A stretch of 5,231 nt of DNA from an uncultured Faecalibacterium sp. Its GTDB lineage: Bacteria > Bacillota > Clostridia > Oscillospirales > Ruminococcaceae. Below are positions 1 to 4,231 of this stretch, piece by piece. The first letter of the stretch is position 1; the number at the start of each line of letters is the position of its first letter. Where the stretch lies: assembly GCA_937915335.1 (NCBI GenBank), contig CALDLZ010000179.1, forward strand, positions 1 through 5,231, in the 5' to 3' direction. A program made the translations under genes and the position numbers. The notes under the pieces were generated by a model. The model did no database searches. It was not told the origin of the DNA and was given only the letters and a program-made list of their open reading frames with translations.

Positions 1-178
1 AAGAGCTGCGGCGGGTGTCCTTGCCGATGACGACGCGGGGCGGCTCGGTGTCACCATTGCGCTGGCGCAGCATCCCATAATACCAGCCCAGGAAACGGCC
101 CACCTTATAGGCATGGTCAGCTGTCAGCACAACACCTGCTTCACCGCGGAAGCCGTCAGTCCCAAAATATTTTCCCAT
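1..178 (-). CDS. glmM: Phosphoglucosamine mutase GlmM, N-terminal fragment (runs off left edge)
   Basis: Cytoplasmic enzyme that interconverts glucosamine-6-phosphate and glucosamine-1-phosphate, feeding UDP-GlcNAc and peptidoglycan synthesis. Reading leftward from the ATG at 178-176 gives 59 codons with no stop. The protein begins [15 protein letters not shown] and continues to [11 protein letters not shown], the N-terminal signature of the alpha-D-phosphohexomutase family: the phosphate-contacting FGTDGxRG loop at residues 5-12 and the GxDTR segment near residues 52-56. The catalytic phosphoserine loop (around residue 100 in the family) lies outside the window, so activity cannot be judged. 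The start is supported by an AAGGAG ribosome binding site at 193-188, nine bases upstream. The gene is transcribed divergently from the sensor kinase at 388. The 'TDGFRG' and '[11 protein letters not shown]' wording resembles clostridial GlmM rather than PgcA-type phosphoglucomutases, which is why I prefer glmM. Confidence 0.93.
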   Translation of the reverse strand, partial: MGKYFGTDGFRGEAGVVLTADHAYKVGRFLGWYYGMLRQRNGDTEPPRVVIGKDTRRSS

Positions 179-187
179 CGTTCTCTT

Positions 188-193
188 CTCCTT
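188..193 (-). promoter_or_regulatory. Ribosome binding site of glmM
   Basis: On the minus strand this reads AAGGAG, nine bases before the ATG at 178, and it fixes that start. It lies 4 bp from the palindrome at 198-209, so a protein bound there would sit close to the translation start region. Confidence 0.8.
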
Positions 194-197
194 ATAT

Positions 198-209
198 CGA
201 AACGTTTCG
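198..209. promoter_or_regulatory. Perfect 12-bp palindrome in the glmM leader, candidate LacI-type operator
   Basis: CGAAACGTTTCG is identical on both strands. It lies between the proposed glmM -10 (250-245) and its ribosome binding site. A central CG flanked by AAA/TTT is the usual layout of LacI/GalR-family operators. From the downstream position I infer a roadblock-type repressor site. No regulator gene is in the window, and a chance palindrome cannot be excluded. Confidence 0.45.
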
Positions 210-224
210 TTTTATCCTATTCCT

Positions 225-236
225 GAGCGAACGCTC
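225..236. repeat. Short inverted repeat in the glmM leader (5-bp arms, AA spacer)
   Basis: GAGCG-AA-CGCTC. Its centre is 27 bp from the centre of the palindrome at 198-209, and both lie between the proposed glmM -10 and the ribosome binding site. It could be a second protein site or a small leader hairpin. Too short to assign alone. Confidence 0.3.
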
Positions 237-244
237 TCTTTCCT

Positions 245-253
245 ATAATAGCA
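245..253 (-). promoter_or_regulatory. Probable glmM promoter, extended -10
   Basis: On the minus strand the bases read TGCTATTAT: TATTAT as -10 (250-245) preceded by the extended -10 dinucleotide TG. The matching -35 at 17-bp spacing is only a weak TGGATT. Transcription would start near 238, leaving a leader of about 60 nt before glmM. The opposite strand happens to contain a consensus TATAAT (244-249), but with no usable -35 or TG extension. Confidence 0.5.
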
Positions 254-335
254 TAAATCCCCAAAAGAATCCATGCTTTTTGCCATTCTGTGCCTGTGGG
301 TGGAATTTCTCTCCTACCTTTACTGTATCTTTAGG

Positions 336-354
336 AAAAGTATGGTATACTTTT
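336..354 (+). promoter_or_regulatory. Promoter of the sensor-regulator-permease operon with an overlapping 8-bp dyad
   Basis: TGGTATACT at 343-351 is an extended -10 (TG, one base, TATACT at 346-351). No good -35 is found 16-18 bp upstream, which is common for extended -10 promoters. The whole element sits in a perfect inverted repeat, AAAAGTAT-GGT-ATACTTTT (336-343 and 347-354). A dyad covering the -10 suggests a repressor site or autoregulation, although AT-rich promoter DNA often gives such repeats. The start would be near 358, about 30 nt before the sensor gene. Confidence 0.5.
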
Positions 355-375
355 AATTTGGAGTAGAATAGATAT

Positions 376-380
376 GGAGG
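376..380 (+). promoter_or_regulatory. Ribosome binding site of the sensor kinase gene
   Basis: GGAGG, with seven bases before the ATG at 388. Good match and spacing; supports that start. Confidence 0.8.
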
Positions 381-387
381 GACCCCC

Positions 388-1464
388 ATGAATCAGAAGA
401 CCCGCTGGCATGACGCGCTGGTTCTGGCCGGTGTGCTCTGCGCCGCCTGCGCCCTCGTGGCCGGGACACAGCAGCTCACGGGCCGCATCGACGGTGTTGC
501 ATCGATGGTATTTGTTCTGGCCGTTTTTTTGATTTCAATGTATACTGATGGTTATTTATGGGGCGTGGCCGCCTCCCTCATCGGTGTACTGGCTGTCAAC
601 TTCGCGTTCCGCTCGCCCTACTTCGCCTTCAACTTCACCCTGCCGGAAAACCTGTTTTCGGGCATCGTGATGCTGGTGGTGGCCATTATGACCAGCACCC
701 TGACCACCCGCATCAAAAAGCAGGAGCAGCTGCGGATGGAGAGCGAGACCGAGAAAATGCGGGCCACCCTGCTGCGGGCCGTCTCCCATGACCTGCGCAC
801 ACCCCTTACCTCTATTTACGGAGCCTGCTCCACGGTCATCGAAAACTATGACAATCTGGAAAAAGAGCAAAAATTAAAACTTCTTGGCGAAGCCTGTTCC
901 GATGCCCAGTGGCTGAACCGGATGGTAGAGAACCTGCTGTCCGTCACCCGCTTCGACGGCGGGCAGGTCGCCGTGCAAAAGACCCCCACCGTACTGGATG
1001 AGCTGATCGACAGCGTGCTGGTTCGGTTTCAGAAGCGTTACCCCAAGGTACATGTCACCACTGACCTGCCCGACAGCTTCATCGTCATTCCCATGGATTC
1101 GATGCTGATCTCGCAGGTGCTGACAAACCTGCTGGAAAACGCCGCCGTCCACGCTGACGGCATGACAACGCTGACCCTGCGGGTGTTCACACTGGGCAGC
1201 CGGGCCGTGTTCGAGGTTTCGGATGACGGCTGCGGCATCCCGAAGGAGCGCCTGCGGACCCTGTTTTCCGGCGTGATGCCCCCGGATGCCGCCGCTGACA
1301 GCGGTAAGCACGGCATGGGCATCGGGCTTTCGGTGTGCGCCGCTATCGTTAAGGCCCACGGCGGCGAGATCCAGGCCGAGAGCAAGGTAGGCGAGGGCAC
1401 CACCATCCGGTTCTGGCTGGAAACGGAATCTATTGAGACGGAGGAAAATGAAGATGAGCAATAA
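388..1464 (+). CDS. KdpD-like sensor histidine kinase, short form (DUF4118 membrane domain + HisKA + HATPase)
   Basis: Membrane-bound histidine kinase of 358 residues and probable partner of the response regulator that follows. Four hydrophobic segments (about residues 10-26, 38-51, 56-74 and 89-107), separated by short turns with no large sensor loop, resemble the four-helix KdpD membrane domain (DUF4118). A short linker helix leads to the H-box AVSHDLRTPLTSI with phospho-acceptor His134. The kinase domain follows: N-box NLLENAAVHA (247-256), G1 box DDGCGI (279-284) and G2 box GMGIGLS (309-315), all apparently intact. Full-length KdpD is about 900 residues and carries N-terminal KdpD and Usp-like cytoplasmic domains, the site of nucleotide binding and PII/IIA contacts. 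Those are absent here, and because the start has its own GGAGG site and promoter this is a natural short form rather than a truncation. The 3' end overlaps the regulator gene by 11 bp. The stimulus cannot be read from the sequence; K+ or envelope/ion stress is inferred from the family only. Confidence 0.88.
   Translation: MNQKTRWHDALVLAGVLCAACALVAGTQQLTGRIDGVASMVFVLAVFLISMYTDGYLWGVAASLIGVLAVNFAFRSPYFAFNFTLPENLFSGIVMLVVAIMTSTLTTRIKKQEQLRMESETEKMRATLLRAVSHDLRTPLTSIYGACSTVIENYDNLEKEQKLKLLGEACSDAQWLNRMVENLLSVTRFDGGQVAVQKTPTVLDELIDSVLVRFQKRYPKVHVTTDLPDSFIVIPMDSMLISQVLTNLLENAAVHADGMTTLTLRVFTLGSRAVFEVSDDGCGIPKERLRTLFSGVMPPDAAADSGKHGMGIGLSVCAAIVKAHGGEIQAESKVGEGTTIRFWLETESIETEENEDEQ
1440..1444 (+). 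promoter_or_regulatory. Ribosome binding site deciding the regulator start
   Basis: GGAGG lies inside the end of the sensor gene. It is nine bases before the ATG at 1454 but only three before the ATG at 1448, so 1454 is the better start. Earlier in-frame starts would overlap the site. Confidence 0.7.
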
Positions 1465-2179
1465 CAAGTTCAAAGTTCTGGTCGTAGAGGACGAAGCCAA
1501 TATCTGCAGCTTTATCGAGACCCTGCTGGAGACCAACGGCTATCAGGCGCTGGTGGCCAACACCTGTGGCATGGGCCAGACTCTGTTCACCTCCCATAAC
1601 CCCGACCTCATCATCCTGGATCTGGGCCTGCCCGACCGGGACGGTCTGGAGCTCATCCGCTTTGTGCGGCAGAAGTTCCTGACCCCCATCATCGTGCTGT
1701 CGGCCCGCACCACCGAGCAGGACAAGATCGAGGCTCTGGATCTGGGGGCCAATGATTACATCACCAAACCTTTTGGCACCGGCGAGCTGCTGGCCCGGGT
1801 GCGGGCCGCCTTACGGATGAACCGCTTCGGCGTACTGAACGGGATGCCCGGCGGCGTGTTCCGGGCGCAGGGCCTTGAAATCAACTATGAGCGCCGCAAA
1901 GTGTTCGTGGACGGCGAGGAGGTCAAGCTGACCCAGACCGAATACAACATCGTGGCTTTCCTTTCTGAGCACGCGGGCCGGGTGATGACTTACGCCTCCA
2001 TCGTGCGGGCCATCTGGGGCGATACCGACTGCGGCAGCACCAAGAAGCTGCAGGTCAACATGGCAAACATCCGCAAAAAACTGGGCAGCGTGCCCGGCCA
2101 CAATACCTATATCCTGAACGAGCTGGGCGTTGGCTACCGGATCATCGACGAAGACACCGACACCAAAACCGAAAGCTGA
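1454..2179 (+). CDS. OmpR/KdpE-family response regulator
   Basis: Cytoplasmic two-component transcription factor, 241 residues from the start chosen here. The receiver domain (about 6-120) has the acidic pair E12/D13 in VVEDE, phospho-acceptor D56 in LIILDLGLPDRDG, switch residue S83 in VLSAR and conserved K105 in ITKPF, so it should be competent for phosphorylation. A winged-helix DNA-binding domain follows (about 128-235), with the typical KLTQTEYNIVAFLSEHAG and VNMANIRKKL recognition-helix segments and the C-terminal GVGYRI wing. Length and layout match KdpE (about 225-230 residues). It overlaps the sensor gene by 11 bp and is followed nine bases later by the permease gene, so translational coupling across the three genes is likely. 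Its own promoter, with the dyad at 336-354, is one possible target. I leave the symbol blank because no kdpFABC genes are present to justify kdpE. Confidence 0.93.
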   Translation: MSNNKFKVLVVEDEANICSFIETLLETNGYQALVANTCGMGQTLFTSHNPDLIILDLGLPDRDGLELIRFVRQKFLTPIIVLSARTTEQDKIEALDLGANDYITKPFGTGELLARVRAALRMNRFGVLNGMPGGVFRAQGLEINYERRKVFVDGEEVKLTQTEYNIVAFLSEHAGRVMTYASIVRAIWGDTDCGSTKKLQVNMANIRKKLGSVPGHNTYILNELGVGYRIIDEDTDTKTES

Positions 2180-2188
2180 GGAATGCGT

Positions 2189-3517
2189 ATGCTCCCTGCA
2201 TTGATCGTTTTTCTGCTGACTTACATCCTGATGCTGGCCCTGCCGCAGCACCGGCCCTTTGCCGCGCTGGGCGGGGCCGTTTTATTTCTGGCGCGGGGCA
2301 TGGCGGGCCTGTGGGATTTCACCCTGCTGGACGCGGCCCAGGCCGTGGATTTCAATGTCCTGTTGATGATGGCGGGCACCATGGGCACGGTCTCCCTCTT
2401 TATTGAGAGCAGAATGCCCGCCCGGCTGGCAGAGCTGTTGATCGTGCGGGTGCCCAACGTGAAGTGGGCCGTCTGTATGCTGGCCCTCTTCGCCGGGGTC
2501 ATCAGCGCCTTTGTGGACAATGTCGCCACCGTGCTGATGGTGGCCCCGGTGGGCCTTGCCATTGCCCGCAAGCTCAGGATCTCCCCGGTGCCGGTGCTCA
2601 TTGCCATTGCGGTGTCCTCCAATTTGCAGGGGGCCGCCACCCTCGTGGGCGATACCACCAGTATCTTGCTGGGCGGCTTTGCCGGGATGAACTTTTTCGA
2701 TTTCTTCTGGATGGAGGGCAGGCCCGGCATCTTCTTCGGGGTGGAGCTGGGGGCACTGGCCTCCCTGGGTGTGCTGCTGTTCCTGTTCCGGCACCAGACA
2801 CAGCCTGTCTCTGCCGCGGTCGAGACCGAAGTCACCGACGATGTGCCCACGGCCCTGATGCTGCTGACGGTCGGCCTGCTCATTGCGGCTTCTTTCCTGC
2901 CCCGGCCCGTGGGTGGGCTGCCGCTGGCCCTCTATGACCTGCGCAGCGGCCTGGTCTGTGTGGGCATCTGCCTGTTTGGGGTGGTTCGCGCCTGCCTGCG
3001 CCGCCGTTCCCTTGCGCCGCTCCAGTTGGTGGTTCAGGAGCTGGACTGTGACACCCTGCTGCTCTTGTTCGGGCTGTTCATCCTGATCGCCGGCATCAGC
3101 AAGGCCGGGGTCATCGATGCCGCTGCCCAGCTGTTCTATGCCCTCTCAGGCGATGACCCCTTCCGGCTCTATACCCTGCTGGTGTTCGTCTCGGTGGGGC
3201 TGTCGGCCTTCATCGACAACATCCCCTATGTGGCCACCATGCTGCCGGTAGTGCAGGGCATCGCCGCCCTGATGAACGGCGGTGCGGGCTTCCCGCCTGA
3301 GCTGTTCTATTTCGGCCTGCTCACGGGCGCGACCCTGGGCGGCAACCTGACCCCCATCGGCGCTTCGGCCAACATTGCGGCCATCGGCATCCTGCGCAGA
3401 CAGGGCGAGGAGGTGCGCACCAAAGACTTTGTGCGCATCGGGGTGCCCTTCACGCTGGCGGCTGTTCTGACAGGCTATGCCTACCTTTGGCTGGTATGGG
3501 GTGTGCAAATGCGATAG
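2189..3517 (+). CDS. ArsB/NhaD/SLC13-type ion permease (ion transporter superfamily)
   Basis: Polytopic membrane transporter of 442 residues with about 11-12 hydrophobic segments. It shows the inverted-repeat signature of the ArsB/NhaD/CitMHS group. In the first half, SAFVDNVATVLMVAPV (106-121) is followed by SSNLQGAATLVGDTTS (143-158). In the second half, SAFIDNIPYVATMLPVV (339-355) is followed by GATLGGNLTPIGASAN (380-395). These two 'AFxDN' plus Gly/Asn/Thr-rich hairpin pairs form the substrate and ion site in relatives. A hydrophilic acidic loop near 203-221 separates the halves. The family includes Na+/H+ antiporters (NhaD), arsenite pumps (ArsB) and carboxylate or anion carriers; substrate cannot be decided from sequence alone. 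An ATG six bases upstream (2183) is possible, but GAGG at 2178-2181 lies seven bases before 2189 and abuts 2183, so 2189 is preferred. Being last in the operon with a KdpDE-like pair suggests a role in ion homeostasis controlled by, or signalling to, that pair (inference). Confidence 0.85.
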   Translation: MLPALIVFLLTYILMLALPQHRPFAALGGAVLFLARGMAGLWDFTLLDAAQAVDFNVLLMMAGTMGTVSLFIESRMPARLAELLIVRVPNVKWAVCMLALFAGVISAFVDNVATVLMVAPVGLAIARKLRISPVPVLIAIAVSSNLQGAATLVGDTTSILLGGFAGMNFFDFFWMEGRPGIFFGVELGALASLGVLLFLFRHQTQPVSAAVETEVTDDVPTALMLLTVGLLIAASFLPRPVGGLPLALYDLRSGLVCVGICLFGVVRACLRRRSLAPLQLVVQELDCDTLLLLFGLFILIAGISKAGVIDAAAQLFYALSGDDPFRLYTLLVFVSVGLSAFIDNIPYVATMLPVVQGIAALMNGGAGFPPELFYFGLLTGATLGGNLTPIGASANIAAIGILRRQGEEVRTKDFVRIGVPFTLAAVLTGYAYLWLVWGVQMR

Positions 3518-3538
3518 TTTCTCAGTTGGTTCGCATTT
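3507..3538 (+). repeat. Inverted repeat spanning the permease stop codon
   Basis: AAATGCGA (3507-3514) pairs exactly with TCGCATTT (3531-3538) across a 16-base loop that contains the TAG stop. It could form a 3' hairpin in the operon mRNA, but no T-run follows, so I do not call it a terminator. No convincing intrinsic terminator is visible for the three-gene operon before the next promoter. Confidence 0.3.
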
Positions 3539-3603
3539 ACAAACGCCGGTTTGACGCAAAAAACAACGTAGAGATAGTCAATTATAACAAACTATCAGAA
3601 AAA

Positions 3604-3639
3604 GTTTGCATATATAAACTTTATGCAAACTGCTTGCAT
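3604..3639. promoter_or_regulatory. Nested inverted repeats over the -35 of the small-protein promoter, candidate operator
   Basis: Three copies of a TTGCAT-type half site lie in 36 bp. GTTTGCAT (3604-3611) pairs perfectly with ATGCAAAC (3623-3630) across 11 bases. ATGCAA (3623-3628) pairs again with TTGCAT (3634-3639) across 5 bases. The last half site is also the -35 hexamer. A regulator bound here would compete with RNA polymerase. Because the downstream genes look like a metal-efflux module, a metal-sensing repressor is the natural guess, but the regulator family is not evident from the motif. Confidence 0.45.
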
Positions 3640-3661
3640 TTTCCAAATTTCGTGCTACAAT
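3634..3661 (+). promoter_or_regulatory. Strong promoter for the small membrane protein gene
   Basis: -35 TTGCAT (3634-3639), a 16-base spacer ending in the extended -10 TG (3653-3654), and -10 TACAAT (3656-3661). AT-rich DNA lies just upstream (3581-3630). Transcription is expected to start near 3668, leaving a leader of about 79 nt. Confidence 0.75.
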
Positions 3662-3675
3662 AGCGGCAGAAACAT

Positions 3676-3713
3676 GGAGCGTTCCGCTCCCTCAAACCGG
3701 CCCGTTTCGGGCC
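3676..3713 (+). other. Two tandem 6-bp hairpins with triloops in the mRNA leader
   Basis: GGAGCG-TTC-CGCTCC (3676-3690) and GGCCCG-TTT-CGGGCC (3699-3713) have the same build: a perfect 6-bp GC-rich stem and a pyrimidine triloop, eight bases apart. Both begin just after the expected transcription start. Neither is followed by a T-run, so they are not terminators. Likely roles are 5' mRNA stabilisation or a structured leader (inference). Confidence 0.55.
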
Positions 3714-3730
3714 ATACAAGTCTAACTGCA

Positions 3731-3737
3731 AGGAAGG
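3731..3737 (+). promoter_or_regulatory. Ribosome binding site of the small membrane protein gene
   Basis: AGGAAGG; the AAGG core at 3734-3737 lies nine bases before the ATG at 3747. It supports that start over the in-frame ATG at 3756, which would be 18 bases away. The ATPase gene has a near-identical site (GAGGAAGG) at 4217-4224. Confidence 0.7.
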
Positions 3738-3746
3738 TATATTACG

Positions 3747-4031
3747 ATGATCGATATGAAGAAAGTTGCTCTGTTCGCTGCTGGCACCCTGTTCGGTTCT
3801 GCCGGCTTTAAGATCCTGTCCAGCAAGGATGCCAAGAAGGTCTACACCCAGACCACCGCTGCTGTCCTGCGTATGAAGGACTCCACTATGGAGACCGTGA
3901 ACAAGGTTCAGGAGCAGGCCGGTGATATCCTGGCCGACGCGAAGGCCATCAACGAGGCCCGCGCTGCCGAGGCTGAGGCCGCTGTCATCGAGGATGCAGC
4001 CGCCGAGACTGCTGAAAAGACCGAGGAGTAA
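3747..4031 (+). CDS. Small membrane-anchored protein upstream of a P1B ATPase (DUF6110-like; PacL-like candidate)
   Basis: 94 residues. After a short basic start (MIDMKK) comes one Gly/Ala-rich hydrophobic segment (about 7-24, VALFAAGTLFGSAGFKIL), likely a single membrane helix. A basic stretch (SSKDAKKVYTQTTAAVLRMKD, 25-45) follows, then a probable amphipathic helix (about 46-75), then a strongly acidic Ala/Glu-rich tail (73-94). There is no Cys or His, so no classic soft-metal ligands. I recall similar proteins annotated DUF6110 beside metal ATPases in Clostridia, but could not check this. The layout and wording also resemble mycobacterial PacL proteins (DUF1490): about 90 residues, one N-terminal helix, a 'TA..LR.K' region and an acidic end, encoded just before CtpC-type ATPases, where they act as membrane scaffolds and metal-binding partners. 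Here too a P1B ATPase follows. The strong promoter, structured leader and following terminator suggest it is made in excess of the ATPase. Existence as a gene is secure; the function is inference. Confidence 0.85.
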   Translation: MIDMKKVALFAAGTLFGSAGFKILSSKDAKKVYTQTTAAVLRMKDSTMETVNKVQEQAGDILADAKAINEARAAEAEAAVIEDAAAETAEKTEE

Positions 4032-4043
4032 GCGTAACAGCCC

Positions 4044-4073
4044 AAGAGCCGCCTGCGGGCGGCTCTTTCTTTT
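4044..4073 (+). terminator. Rho-independent terminator after the small membrane protein gene
   Basis: A perfect 10-bp GC-rich stem, AAGAGCCGCC (4044-4053) with GGCGGCTCTT (4058-4067), and loop TGCG, runs into TTTCTTTT (to 4073). It begins 12 bases after the stop codon. It should end most transcripts before the ATPase gene, so ATPase expression may depend on read-through or an undetected promoter. Confidence 0.88.
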
Positions 4074-4081
4074 GAGAATAT

Positions 4082-4216
4082 GCCCTCTCAGGCGCTTTGC
4101 GCCAGCTCCCCCAAGGGGGGAGCCGACCCATCTGAGTTTTGCAGTATGCTATCTAGGAGAACAATCGCCTCTCCCTTTGGGAGAGGTGGCAATGCGATAG
4201 CATTGACGGAGAGGGC
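4082..4216. mobile_element. MITE-like hairpin-rich interspersed repeat, 135 bp
   Basis: Bounded by exact 8-bp terminal inverted repeats, GCCCTCTC (4082-4089) and GAGAGGGC (4209-4216). Each half carries two hairpins in the same order from the end inward. Left: GGCGC-TTT-GCGCC (4091-4103), then GCTCCCCC with GGGGGAGC (4105-4123). Right, read inward from its end: CAATGC with GCATTG (4190-4205), then CCTCTCCC-TTT-GGGAGAGG (4168-4186). The middle 4125-4166 is unstructured and non-coding. I recall closely similar units scattered through Faecalibacterium-like genomes between genes; copy number could not be checked here. No transposase is encoded, so movement would need a transposase supplied in trans. 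No clear target duplication is visible. It separates the terminator from the ATPase ribosome binding site by a single base on the right. Confidence 0.7.
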
Positions 4217-4224
4217 GAGGAAGG
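4217..4224 (+). promoter_or_regulatory. Ribosome binding site of the P-type ATPase gene
   Basis: GAGGAAGG, seven bases before the ATG at 4232. It begins directly after the right end of the MITE-like repeat, so the repeat ends exactly where the translation signal begins. The last hairpin of the repeat could affect access to it. Confidence 0.75.
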
Positions 4225-4231
4225 TACAATT

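Noticed and set aside
244..249. Consensus TATAAT on the plus strand as a promoter for the sensor operon
   Set aside because: No -35-like hexamer at 16-18 bp and no TG extension; on the opposite strand the same bases form an extended -10 for glmM.
1433..1453. Earlier starts for the response regulator (TTG at 1433, ATG at 1448)
   Set aside because: The GGAGG site at 1440-1444 would lie downstream of the TTG and only three bases from 1448; the ATG at 1454 has correct spacing and the domain starts right after it.
874..1536. Long open frame on the minus strand opposite the sensor and regulator genes (220 codons)
   Set aside because: It mirrors the GC-rich codon structure of two well-supported plus-strand genes, has no recognisable protein signature, and no ribosome binding site was noted.
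2183..2188. ATG at 2183 as start of the permease
   Set aside because: The GAGG site at 2178-2181 leaves only one base before this ATG, against seven before 2189. The difference is two residues, so it does not affect function.
2221..2883. Minus-strand open frames opposite the permease gene
   Set aside because: Low-complexity Arg/Ser/Ala/His-rich translations typical of antisense to a GC-rich membrane protein gene; the plus strand has clear family motifs.
3540..3566. Hairpin CAAAC-GCCG-GTTTG as terminator of the permease operon
   Set aside because: The stem is only 5 bp and is followed by an A-rich rather than T-rich run on the plus strand, so it does not qualify in the needed direction.
3623..3811. 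Open frame of 62 codons starting in the small-protein promoter region
   Set aside because: It starts within the -35/operator region upstream of the expected transcription start, overlaps the real gene in another frame, and has no ribosome binding site.
4130..4166. Promoter for the ATPase inside the repeat core (TGCTATCT near 4147-4154)
   Set aside because: The -10 is a poor match and the TTGCAG upstream is only five bases away, far too close to be a -35.
3922..4200. Open frame crossing the terminator and the MITE-like repeat
   Set aside because: It reads through a terminator hairpin and non-coding repeat in a frame different from the real gene; its Arg/Pro-rich translation looks random.
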